DNA of 5,561 bases, from positions 420-5,980 of the forward strand of contig DNHA01000335.1 of assembly GCA_003486025.1 (NCBI GenBank), read 5' to 3'. Positions 1-5,556 of this stretch are shown in pieces. A model generated the notes under the pieces. It was not told the origin of the DNA. It searched no databases and was given only the letters and a program-made list of their open reading frames with translations. Origin of the DNA: Micrococcaceae bacterium. GTDB lineage: Bacteria > Actinomycetota > Actinomycetes > Actinomycetales > Micrococcaceae. How positions within the stretch are numbered: the first letter of the stretch is position 1; the number at the start of each line of letters is the position of its first letter. The position numbers were made by a program, and so were the translations under genes.

Positions 1-399
1 TTCTGGCAACTGGTCTTCGGTAACCTGATCAACCAAGGACGAATTCTTGTATTGTTCCTTGAAGTTTTTGAGTGCATCGGCTTTTGACTCATACGCGAAT
101 TCCTTGATGTATGGAGCCATCTCATCTGATTCGAGCAGTTGCTTGATGCTGCTGCGCTGCTCGTCGGTGACGCCTTCACCCGCGCAGTTTGGCGCAGCGG
201 TGTTATCGTCGCAGAGAAAAACCGCAACTTCCATGCGGTCATACCAGTAGCCCTTCATCTGGTTGATCTGTAGTTGCAATAGTGCCGAAGCACCAACAAA
301 GGTCAGCGATACGAAGGTCACCAATACCACGGATACGACCATGATGATATTTTGACGAAGGCCCTTCGCAGCCTCGCGGAGAATAAATCCTAATCTCAC
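1..399 (-). CDS. ftsX: Cell division protein FtsX, N-terminal part (cut by window edge)
   Basis: FtsX is the membrane half of the FtsEX ABC-type complex of the divisome. It carries FtsE-driven conformational change across the membrane to peptidoglycan hydrolases or their activators. The 133 codons present begin [17 protein letters not shown], a typical actinobacterial FtsX start. A cytoplasmic N-terminus is followed by one transmembrane segment at about residues 18-41, then the beginning of the extracellular loop (about 45 onward), which in this family binds the periplasmic partner. Cys63 and Cys72 lie in this loop and could form a disulfide (inference). The start is GTG at 399-397. Its GTGA overlaps the ftsE stop TGA by 4 bp, indicating translational coupling, and a GAAGGA-like ribosome site lies inside the ftsE 3' end. 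The remaining loop and the three C-terminal membrane segments are beyond position 1. The identification rests on sequence style plus the adjacent ftsE and is firm. Confidence 0.95.
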   Translation of the reverse strand, partial: MRLGFILREAAKGLRQNIIMVVSVVLVTFVSLTFVGASALLQLQINQMKGYWYDRMEVAVFLCDDNTAAPNCAGEGVTDEQRSSIKQLLESDEMAPYIKEFAYESKADALKNFKEQYKNSSLVDQVTEDQLPE

Positions 400-1190
400 T
401 GGCGCTCGTCCTTCTCTTCATTCATTGCGGCTTCGCTCGATGCTTCCATGGCCGCCTCACCTGTTAGGAGCTCACGTGAACCGTCCTGATTGATCACGGT
501 CGTCATTGCGGTGTACTGACCATCAGCTTCGTCGCGCACAACGCTGCCTTTGCTCAATTCAATGACTCGGTGGCGGAACTCGCTGACGAGTTCGTGGGCG
601 TGAGTGGCCATTAGCACGGTGGTGCCGTTTTGATTAATGCGATCAAGCACGTTCATTACTTCGACGCTGTTCTTGCGGTCGAGGTTGCCGGTCGGCTCGT
701 CGGCCAGCAGGATCGAAGGCTTGTTAACGATCGCTCGGGCGATGCCGACACGTTGCTGCTCGCCACCGGAAAGTTCGGTGGGCTTACGGCGGGCTTTATC
801 ATCCAGGCCCACCATACGCAGCGCGTCAGGCACACGATCGCGAATCTGCGCGCGTGAAGCACCAATAACTTCCATTGCAAAAGCAACGTTGTCGAACACG
901 GTACGTTCACGTAGCAGACGGAAATCTTGGAACACGAAACCTATATCACGACGCAGTTTTGGCACACGTCGGCTCGGTATACGGTTCAGGTTTTGCCCTG
1001 CGACGTAGACCGCACCATTTGTGGCGCGCTTTTCGCGCAGGATCAAGCTGAGAAAAGTAGACTTTCCAGAGCCAGATTCTCCGACTAAGAAGGCGAACTC
1101 GCCACGGTTTACCTCGATGCTTACGTCGTTCAAAGCAGCATTGCGCTGCTTTGGCTCGTAAACCATCGAGACATTTTCGAATTTAATCAT
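396..1190 (-). CDS. ftsE: Cell division ATP-binding protein FtsE
   Basis: Cytoplasmic ABC ATPase that pairs with FtsX at the division septum. The 264-aa product contains every ABC motif: Walker [10 protein letters not shown] (37-45), Q-loop Gln88 in FVFQDFRLL, signature LSGGEQQR (140-147), Walker B ILLADEP (160-166, catalytic Glu165), D-loop GNLD (168-171) and H-loop His197. I chose ATG 1190 because [11 protein letters not shown] is the standard FtsE N-terminus; the frame stays open upstream to 1373 but that part does not look like the family. The ribosome site is weak (GAAG very close to the ATG), so translation may be inefficient or depend on another start context. Typical FtsE proteins are about 220-230 aa; here an acidic, Ala/Glu-rich tail from about residue 217 to 264 follows the ABC fold. 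It overlaps ftsX by 4 bp as an ftsEX operon. A 349-bp gap separates it from the transporter module, so it probably has its own promoter. Confidence 0.96.
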   Translation of the reverse strand: MIKFENVSMVYEPKQRNAALNDVSIEVNRGEFAFLVGESGSGKSTFLSLILREKRATNGAVYVAGQNLNRIPSRRVPKLRRDIGFVFQDFRLLRERTVFDNVAFAMEVIGASRAQIRDRVPDALRMVGLDDKARRKPTELSGGEQQRVGIARAIVNKPSILLADEPTGNLDRKNSVEVMNVLDRINQNGTTVLMATHAHELVSEFRHRVIELSKGSVVRDEADGQYTAMTTVINQDGSRELLTGEAAMEASSEAAMNEEKDERQ

Positions 1191-1277
1191 GTCTTCAATC
1201 GCTAGTTGCCGTCGGGGCGCGACCCACGGAAACTCAGGTCGAGATCGAACGTTTTTTGATGCGCCAGTCTTCCAAAC

Positions 1278-1344
1278 CTTATAGGGGCAACATGTACAAC
1301 AGGTACCGATAGTGTGGTGTGTTGCCACATTCATGCCGTTTATA
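1278..1344 (-). promoter_or_regulatory. Candidate ftsEX promoter zone with two possible -10 boxes
   Basis: On the minus strand TATAAA (1344-1339, preceded by TG) and TATAAG followed by GT (1283-1278) both resemble sigma-70-type -10 elements. They would give leaders of roughly 140 and 80 nt ahead of the ftsE ATG. No clear TTGACA-like -35 box stands 16-18 bp upstream of either, which is not unusual in actinobacteria. The 9-bp tandem at 1288-1305 lies just upstream of the second box and could be a regulator site. This is inference from short motifs only. Confidence 0.25.
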
Positions 1345-1382
1345 CAGACTCGGCACTGAGCAAGGATAGGCATTGACGTGCA

Positions 1383-1405
1383 AGATTTTGGCTACCCCAA
1401 AATCT
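1383..1405. repeat. Perfect 9-bp inverted repeat, 5-nt loop
   Basis: AGATTTTGG (1383-1391) and CCAAAATCT (1397-1405) are perfectly complementary around the 5-nt centre CTACC. No T-run follows on either strand, so a classic intrinsic terminator is unlikely. Lying about 180 bp upstream of ftsE and about 135 bp beyond the small transporter gene, it could be an operator dyad for a dimeric regulator or a hairpin stabilising a transcript end. The dyad itself is plain in the sequence; its role is unknown. Confidence 0.5.
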
Positions 1406-1491
1406 CTTGGTGAGCTTTCGCACAGCAGTAAAAGCTTCTGCGGTCCGACAATCATTTCCGCGCGCTCAAGTCGATACCAAAGCCTGAATTC

Positions 1492-1527
1492 GAGGGTAAG
1501 CAGCGGCGCAAACCGGTGCTTACCCTC
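1492..1527 (-). terminator. Hairpin after the transporter module, probable terminator
   Basis: GAGGGTAAGC (1492-1501) and GCTTACCCTC (1518-1527) form a perfect 10-bp stem. An A-T pair and an inner CGG/CCG stem past one mismatch extend it. It starts 12 bp after the stop of the 41-codon gene, where a terminator of the symporter operon is expected. No U-tract follows on the minus strand; U-less hairpins are commonly proposed as terminators or processing barriers in actinobacteria, so the role remains probable rather than certain. Confidence 0.55.
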
Positions 1528-1539
1528 ACAATTCATGAC

Positions 1540-1665
1540 TTATATCAGTGGCTCACCATTGCGTTTCGCTTCCCGTGCTTCGGAAATGAACGCCCTGGCA
1601 ATAAAGAAGGCAACGCCCGCGACAATGACGGGCCAGGCTAGTACATAGATGGTCAGCGCCAACAT
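1540..1665 (-). CDS. 41-aa single-span membrane protein, putative symporter small subunit
   Basis: The ATG at 1665-1663 overlaps the symporter stop by one base (TAATG). AGAGAGGA sits 7 nt upstream inside the symporter end, so the two are translationally coupled. The product begins MLALTIYVLAWPVIVAGV and has one hydrophobic segment at about residues 3-25, followed by a charged helix-like tail (residues 28-38, rich in Arg, Glu, Lys and Ala) ending GEPLI. From memory this pattern (a short N-terminus, a WP motif inside the membrane span, a basic/acidic tail and a Leu-Ile end) matches very small proteins annotated in actinobacteria as putative transporter small subunits beside symporters. I could not verify this by search. 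A likely role is stabilising or assembling the symporter in the membrane, by analogy with MetS, the small partner of MetP in Corynebacterium glutamicum. The protein is too short for most automatic gene callers. No direct functional evidence exists in the sequence. Confidence 0.85.
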   Translation of the reverse strand: MLALTIYVLAWPVIVAGVAFFIARAFISEAREAKRNGEPLI

Positions 1666-3374
1666 TATTCATTCCTCTCTGAGTTGTTCGAATTGTTGCT
1701 GTGAGCGGCACCCTTAGTCGCACTGGCGACAATTTCTTCAATGGGGTCAAAATCTCCGGCTCGTTCTGCGATGACTGAGAAGTCAAAGTCCATCTTTGAA
1801 CGGAACGACATGAAGTAACAGATCAATGTACTGACCGAATAGGCGACAAGTGATGCTGATAGCGTCGTGTAGTCACGCAGGAATCCGAAGCAGAACGGTG
1901 CAGCTACCAGCGTGGCTACTGTGCCAACGATAAGTGCAACGCGAAGCCCGAAGAATCCGAATGACATCAGGCCCAATACGATTCCTATACCAAGAATTGC
2001 CAGCAGCTCGATGATTACCGCGGTAAAGCCGGTCATAGGGATCAGCTCGAAACGAACCGGAATGAACACAAGTAGAGCTACCAAGACAGCAGTCGTGAAT
2101 GCCTTGTTCGTAACCTTTTTCCAATAGAAGCTTGCGAGCACTGGGAAAACTAGTGCCCCCCATAGGGCCCCGACGAAGACCAAAAGATCCAAGATGTTTA
2201 GTTGCAAACTGGCTAAGCAGACAGCAACCACGGTTGCGATGATCATGGTCATACGTCCGACCAGCAGCATGGTCTTTGGATTAACCTTCTTCTTGCCCGC
2301 AACGTTCTGGCCGTATACATCGGCCATCATGATGGAAGATAGCGCCGCAAGATCCGAGTCAGCGGTGGAGGAAAGCGCACCAATGATCATGATGAAGAAC
2401 AACGCCAGCAGGATTCCAGTCAGGTAACTCATCGCCATCTCAGGGATGATGTTGTTCTGGTCCCCGCCTGTAGGTTCAAACCCGAGGTACAGGGCAAGTA
2501 CGCCGATCATTCCTACACCGATCACCATGGCGCCGTAGCCAATGGTGGCGGTGATGAAGGTTGGCTTAATTAAGTCTTCACGGACCGCAAAGAGCCGCTG
2601 CGCGATGGTTTGGTTACCGATCGCGTAGGCCAAAACCGCGGCGATATATGGTGCACCCTGGTTCAAGAATGCGTCTGACGAGAAGAAATTCGACTGCTGG
2701 GCGGTAAGGTTCCCTGCTCCGGTTTCGAATGCGGCTGGGAAACCCGCTGCGAAGAAGATGAACGGAACAATAATTGCTACCGCTCCGAGCATTGCCATGA
2801 CCTGCATGAAGTCAGTCAAGACCGAAGCCCGGAATCCCGACCAAAGGGTGTAGAGCAATACGCCACCGGCTACCGCCAGCACGCCCTGGATGAAATTGAA
2901 TGGGGAGAGCATCGAGATAAGCACGCCACCGGCAATGAAGTTAGACATCAATGAGATGACTGAACCGACCACATTCGAGCCGGCCAGCATTAACTGGCTG
3001 GAACGTCCATGTCGCACGTGCATGACCTCTGCGAGGGTGTGCGCCTTCGGAGCAACTTTTCGGATTCTCTTACCGAATGGGTAAATGAACAGAATCATCA
3101 GTGCACCCCAGAGGCCGTAGTGGATAGGTCCACTGATGCCATAGGTGTAGCCCGAAGACGCCGAGGCGTACATTGATGAAGCCCAAATCCACGTTGCGGT
3201 CATACTGGCCGCGGAGATTCCGAATCCGATTTTGTTGCCAGCGGTCATGTAACCGTCAGCGTTTTCATTTTTCTGGCCGATCTTTGTGGACACAAAAAAT
3301 GTTCCACCATAGAAAAGGACCAATAAAAGTATGATGACCAAGGCGCTGAAACCGACCGTTTCCGGGTTGTTCAC
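1665..3374 (-). CDS. Sodium:solute symporter (SSS/SSF family), DUR3-like
   Basis: A 569-aa integral membrane transporter expected to use a Na+ (or H+) gradient for solute uptake. About 13-15 hydrophobic segments span residues 8-523, followed by a hydrophilic, Asn/Ser-rich cytoplasmic tail (about 524-569). Family marks: TATWIWASS (59-67) and YGISGP (78-83) in the early core helices, AHTLAEVMHVRHG (111-123), the YTLWSGFRASVLTDFMQ stretch (175-191), and ALSSTADSDLAALSS (333-347). In the last, Ser336-Thr337 align with the Ser-Thr pair of PutP that helps bind Na+. The TWIW and YG(I/V)SGP pattern resembles the DUR3 (urea/polyamine) branch, but substrate cannot be read from sequence. The start is GTG, chosen because AAGGAGGTG (3387-3379) lies ideally upstream and hydrophobicity begins shortly after. 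It ends in TAATG with the 41-codon gene. Its 5' region is a long, dyad-rich gap. Confidence in the family is high and in the substrate low. Confidence 0.93.
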   Translation of the reverse strand: MNNPETVGFSALVIILLLVLFYGGTFFVSTKIGQKNENADGYMTAGNKIGFGISAASMTATWIWASSMYASASSGYTYGISGPIHYGLWGALMILFIYPFGKRIRKVAPKAHTLAEVMHVRHGRSSQLMLAGSNVVGSVISLMSNFIAGGVLISMLSPFNFIQGVLAVAGGVLLYTLWSGFRASVLTDFMQVMAMLGAVAIIVPFIFFAAGFPAAFETGAGNLTAQQSNFFSSDAFLNQGAPYIAAVLAYAIGNQTIAQRLFAVREDLIKPTFITATIGYGAMVIGVGMIGVLALYLGFEPTGGDQNNIIPEMAMSYLTGILLALFFIMIIGALSSTADSDLAALSSIMMADVYGQNVAGKKKVNPKTMLLVGRMTMIIATVVAVCLASLQLNILDLLVFVGALWGALVFPVLASFYWKKVTNKAFTTAVLVALLVFIPVRFELIPMTGFTAVIIELLAILGIGIVLGLMSFGFFGLRVALIVGTVATLVAAPFCFGFLRDYTTLSASLVAYSVSTLICYFMSFRSKMDFDFSVIAERAGDFDPIEEIVASATKGAAHSNNSNNSERNE

Positions 3375-3378
3375 ACGC

Positions 3379-3387
3379 CACCTCCTT
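3379..3387 (-). promoter_or_regulatory. Strong ribosome binding site deciding the symporter GTG start
   Basis: AAGGAGGTG is a near-complete match to the anti-Shine-Dalgarno complement. Its GGAGG core lies 6 nt before the GTG at 3374. It is the strongest ribosome site in the window and fixes the start despite the non-ATG codon. Confidence 0.9.
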
Positions 3388-3561
3388 CAAACGACGTAGT
3401 TGAGAATTGGCATCGTCCAGGTCTAACCTGAAACTCTTGATGCGTGGTTCGCACGTCTCATCCCGGGGAATACTCCACGAGGATTCGTTTAGCCGACGTA
3501 CCTAAGCTCTACGCCCATCAACCACTTCCTTCACTCCAGTTACGTATCGTTTTATCTAGGC

Positions 3562-3626
3562 CGCATTTATCTCCCGGCGTGCAAAGTGCTGCCCCTTCTT
3601 CAGGACAGCACCGCCGTATGAATGCG
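3562..3626 (-). ncRNA. Candidate structured 5' leader hairpin of the symporter mRNA
   Basis: Read on the minus strand, three nested helices stack: CGCATT (3626-3621) with AATGCG (3567-3562); CGGCG (3616-3612) with CGCCG (3579-3575); and GTGCTGTCC (3611-3603) with GGGCAGCAC (3594-3586), containing one G-U pair, closing an 8-nt loop. The 5' side has a CATA bulge; the 3' side has TTTGCA and GGAGATA bulges. Twenty base pairs within 65 nt is more than casual pairing, and the position ahead of a transporter suggests a cis-regulatory element or attenuator. It matches no riboswitch family I recognise. It could equally be a plain hairpin; there is no strong U-run after it. Confidence 0.35.
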
Positions 3627-3627
3627 T

Positions 3628-3677
3628 TTTTTCATTGACGAACTGAATTTCCATGAAAAATTACATTTAGAAATTCA
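3628..3677 (-). repeat. Two interlocked 8-bp inverted repeats
   Basis: On the minus strand the order is A TGAATTTC (3677-3670), B TTTTTCAT (3660-3653), A' GAAATTCA (3651-3644), B' ATGAAAAA (3635-3628). A pairs perfectly with A' and B with B', but the pairs cross, so they can form only as alternatives or as a pseudoknot. As DNA they could be two overlapping operator dyads. AT-rich sequence makes chance repeats easier, so this is a modest claim. Confidence 0.4.
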
Positions 3678-3719
3678 CGATTACTTAAAGGTTCACGTTC
3701 GTTCATTTGCCGTCTTGTG

Positions 3720-3747
3720 ATCATCAAAAGATGCATCTAATTTTCAA
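3720..3747 (-). promoter_or_regulatory. Candidate symporter promoter with palindrome in its spacer
   Basis: On the minus strand TTGAAA (3747-3742) matches the -35 consensus in 5 of 6 positions. It is followed after 16 bp by GATGAT (3725-3720), a moderate -10 (4 of 6). Between them lies the perfect 10-bp palindrome AGATGCATCT (3729-3738), where a dimeric repressor would block polymerase. Transcription would start near 3713 and give a leader of about 340 nt containing the repeats and hairpin at 3677-3562. Motif inspection only. Confidence 0.3.
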
Positions 3748-3911
3748 GCGAATTTACAGCTATAAGTCGTGTCATCGGCACAGCGGCAACAGAAAAATTG
3801 CCTACATCATGCGGGTCTGACACGGAATGATTCGCGAAAACTGGAGGGCACAGATCATCCAACGACTTAGTCATCCTAGCATGTACCCAGTTTTCGAGTC
3901 TATAAGTCCCT

Positions 3912-3942
3912 CGATTCGTACTCGAATTCAGGTACTCAATCG
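3912..3942. repeat. 31-bp imperfect dyad centred on GAATTC
   Basis: CGATT (3912-3916) mirrors AATCG (3938-3942), and two GTAC tetramers flank a central GAATTC (3924-3929), each arm offset by about one base. Read directly, GTACTC also occurs twice, at 3918-3923 and 3932-3937. It lies just past the prfB terminator and about 165 bp upstream of the candidate symporter promoter. It may be a regulator binding site; function is unproven. Confidence 0.35.
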
Positions 3943-3980
3943 ACGGTTTATGCTGCAAAATTATGATAAATTTGGCGTGA

Positions 3981-4017
3981 AAAAAGACCTGAAAACTTTC
4001 AGTTTTCAGGTCTTTTT
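3981..4017 (-). terminator. Strong intrinsic terminator of prfB
   Basis: A perfect 17-bp stem, AAAAAGACCTGAAAACT (3981-3997) with its exact complement (4001-4017), closes a 3-nt loop. It starts 15 bp after the prfB stop. The minus-strand transcript ends in six U's and the upstream side is A-rich, so the element can terminate in both directions. It isolates prfB from the transporter module. Confidence 0.95.
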
Positions 4018-4032
4018 GAGAGATTCTACGGA

Positions 4033-5148
4033 TTAATTCGAGGGGCGCCGATTACCCGCGCGCCATCGAATTCCTGCATCAATAAAGTCGTCAATTTCTC
4101 CATCAAGCACGGCTTGCGTATTTCCAACTTCGTGGTCGGTGCGCAGATCTTTAACCATTTGGTACGGGTTAAGAACATAGGACCGCATTTGATCGCCCCA
4201 GGAAGCCTTAACATCCCCAGCGAATTCCTTCTTCTGTGCGCTCTCTGCTTCTTTCTTCAGCAAAAGCAGACGTGACTGCATAACGCGTAAGGCCGCGGCC
4301 CGGTTTTGAATCTGGGACTTCTCATTCTGCATCGAGACCACAGTGCCGGTAGGAATGTGTGTCATGCGAACAGCAGAGTCGGTGGTGTTCACGCTCTGTC
4401 CACCAGGTCCAGAGGATCGGAAGACGTCTACGCGCAATTCCGACTCGGGAATCTCGATGGTGTCGGTCTGCTCAATCAAAGGCACAACTTCCACGGCTGC
4501 GAACGAAGTTTGACGACGTCCTTGATTATCAAACGGTGAAATACGCACCAAACGGTGGGTGCCAGCTTCCACCGACAGCGTGCCGAAAACGTAAGGAACA
4601 TCGATTTCGAAAGTTGCTGATTTTAAACCGGCTTCTTCAGCATAGGAAGTATCCATCACGGTAGCTTTATATCCGTGTTTTTCAGCCCATCGCAGGTACA
4701 TGCGCAGCAACATTTCTGCGAAATCTGCCGCGTCTACGCCACCTGCACCGGAACGGATCGTCACGACGGCACCACGTGAGTCGAATTCACCATTGAGCAA
4801 GGTGACGATTTCCAACTCTGCGAGGGCCTTCCGAATGGAGATCAACTCCTTGTCAGCTTCGGCGAGGGTCTCATCATCGTTTTCCATCTCGGCTAGTTCC
4901 ACCAGCACTTCAAGATCTTCGATTCGTGTACGGATCTTGTTCAAGCGTTCAAGTTCCGATTGTCGGTGAGACAATTTGCTGGTGACAATCTGCGCGCTGG
5001 CCGGGTCGTCCCATAGGTCCGGCACGCCGGCCTCTTCGGAGAGTACGGCGATGTCGGCCTTAATTTGAGCAACGTCGCTCACGTCCTCAATCGCGGAGAA
5101 AGTGGATCGGAGCGAACGGATTTCAGCGGGGAAGTCAGTTTTTGCCAT
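4033..5148 (-). CDS. prfB: Peptide chain release factor 2
   Basis: RF2 recognises the stop codons UAA and UGA in the ribosomal A site and triggers hydrolysis of peptidyl-tRNA. The 371-aa product has the RF2 layout: an N-terminal coiled-coil domain rich in Leu/Glu/Lys (about 1-110), the codon-recognition tripeptide SPF at 204-206 (diagnostic for RF2 rather than RF1, which has PxT), and the catalytic GGQ at 249-251 within [11 protein letters not shown]. The C-terminal domain ends near [10 protein letters not shown]. Length and motif spacing match E. coli RF2. The frame is continuous with no early in-frame UGA, so the autoregulatory +1 frameshift of many bacteria is absent, as is usual in actinobacteria. 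The ATG at 5148 gives [10 protein letters not shown]; the ribosome site is poor, with TTAGATAACC directly before the ATG, suggesting a very short or absent leader. The upstream TadE-like gene ends 48 bp away; a strong terminator follows. Confidence 0.97.
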   Translation of the reverse strand: MAKTDFPAEIRSLRSTFSAIEDVSDVAQIKADIAVLSEEAGVPDLWDDPASAQIVTSKLSHRQSELERLNKIRTRIEDLEVLVELAEMENDDETLAEADKELISIRKALAELEIVTLLNGEFDSRGAVVTIRSGAGGVDAADFAEMLLRMYLRWAEKHGYKATVMDTSYAEEAGLKSATFEIDVPYVFGTLSVEAGTHRLVRISPFDNQGRRQTSFAAVEVVPLIEQTDTIEIPESELRVDVFRSSGPGGQSVNTTDSAVRMTHIPTGTVVSMQNEKSQIQNRAAALRVMQSRLLLLKKEAESAQKKEFAGDVKASWGDQMRSYVLNPYQMVKDLRTDHEVGNTQAVLDGEIDDFIDAGIRWRAGNRRPSN

Positions 5149-5196
5149 GGTTATCTAAGCCTACGCCATGCAGCCTAACGGCTTAAGTTCACGAAG
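5149..5196 (-). promoter_or_regulatory. 48-bp prfB upstream spacer, possible short-leader promoter
   Basis: On the minus strand TAGGCT, a TANNNT-type -10, ends 9 nt before the prfB ATG, which would start transcription only a few bases ahead of it. A second TAGGCT lies 16 bp further upstream. No good -35 box is seen. TAAGCC and GGCTTA at 5156-5161 and 5180-5185 are complementary and could form a weak hairpin. Together with the missing Shine-Dalgarno this points weakly to a nearly leaderless prfB message. Confidence 0.25.
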
Positions 5197-5556
5197 CTAG
5201 CGACTCAGTACGGTGCGAGCGGTTGAGTTCACCTGAATGCTCACCCCAGACGGCACGATCCAACCAATAATTGGTGGTTGCACCGAACCGGTGAGTAAGA
5301 GCGTCGCACCCTGACCGTCAGGCAGAATCTGGACGGAACCGATCCGGAGGTTATCAATACGCTGTCCGGCATCCACATCCTGCAGGTATCGCTGAACTGC
5401 GGCCTGAACCTGTGAATGATTCAATTCAATACGTGGTTGGCCTCCGTCGCCGACGAACTCGAATTCGTCTACTGCCGCGACGATAGCGCCATCGGCAACC
5501 GATAAGAGTTGGCGTGCTTTGACGTTACAATCCCCGGGAAGACAATTTCTCGACAA
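5197..5556 (-). CDS. TadE/TadG-like protein, C-terminal part, 5' end unclear
   Basis: The readable 119 codons resemble the C-terminal part of small actinobacterial TadE/TadG-like (Flp-pilus-associated or secreted) proteins. A segment ARQLLSVADGAIVAAVDEF (14-32) corresponds to the helix that normally follows the single N-terminal membrane span. Next come an amphipathic stretch with QAAVQRYLQD (51-60), beta-rich sequence with GATLLLTGSV (83-92), and an ending ... QVNSTARTVLSR, as in the VxxxSTARxV end of that family. The expected N-terminal transmembrane segment is missing. In this frame a TAA at 5557-5559 stands immediately before the first possible start, a TTG at 5556 without a visible ribosome site. 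Either the true gene starts upstream in another frame and a frameshift lies close to the window edge, or the gene is 5'-truncated. Family assignment is moderate; whether it is intact cannot be decided from 5 further bases. Confidence 0.6.
   Translation of the reverse strand: MSRNCLPGDCNVKARQLLSVADGAIVAAVDEFEFVGDGGQPRIELNHSQVQAAVQRYLQDVDAGQRIDNLRIGSVQILPDGQGATLLLTGSVQPPIIGWIVPSGVSIQVNSTARTVLSR

Larger units (their letters stand above)
1191..1539. other. 349-bp intergenic region upstream of ftsE
   Basis: No convincing gene is seen on either strand; the open frames here lack ribosome sites and recognisable sequence. Contents reading toward ftsE: the hairpin 1492-1527 just after the small transporter subunit; a perfect 9-bp AT-rich inverted repeat at 1383-1405; minus-strand TATAAA at 1344-1339 and TATAAG at 1283-1278 as possible -10 elements, neither with a good -35 box; and an imperfect 9-bp tandem (CAACATGTA then CAACAGGTA, plus strand) at 1288-1305. 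A promoter for ftsEX is expected somewhere here because the upstream module appears to end at the hairpin, but I cannot choose between the two candidates. Confidence 0.5.
3375..4032. other. 658-bp intergenic region between prfB and the symporter
   Basis: I see no convincing gene here. The open frames on both strands use starts without ribosome sites, have unrecognisable composition, and one reads straight through the prfB terminator. The stretch from about 3620 to 3980 is visibly AT-richer than the flanking genes. Contents in transcription order on the minus strand: prfB terminator (4017-3981), a 31-bp dyad (3942-3912), a candidate promoter with a palindrome in its spacer (3747-3720), interlocked AT-rich inverted repeats (3677-3628), a three-helix hairpin (3626-3562), about 170 nt without clear structure, then the symporter ribosome site. 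No tRNA or riboswitch class I know was recognised. Confidence 0.6.

Noticed and set aside
1191..1373. In-frame extension of ftsE to an upstream start at 1373
   Set aside because: The added 61 residues do not resemble FtsE, which begins MI(K/R)FENV at 1190. The extension covers an intergenic-looking region with promoter-like motifs.
1373..1648. Plus-strand 91-codon frame
   Set aside because: It is antisense to the 41-aa gene and to the hairpin at 1492-1527, with no ribosome site and no recognisable sequence.
3440..3470. tRNA-like GGTTCGCA near a small CGTG/CACG hairpin
   Set aside because: No acceptor, D-arm or anticodon-arm pairing could be placed around it, so it is not a tRNA.
3737..3958. 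Minus-strand 73-codon frame between prfB and the symporter
   Set aside because: It uses a TTG start with no ribosome site, its composition is not protein-like, and it overlaps the dyad and the candidate promoter.
3827..4036. Plus-strand 69-codon frame
   Set aside because: It reads through the perfect prfB terminator stem, has no ribosome site, and its sequence looks random.
4033..5148. Programmed +1 frameshift in prfB
   Set aside because: The reading frame is continuous from ATG through SPF and GGQ with no early in-frame UGA.
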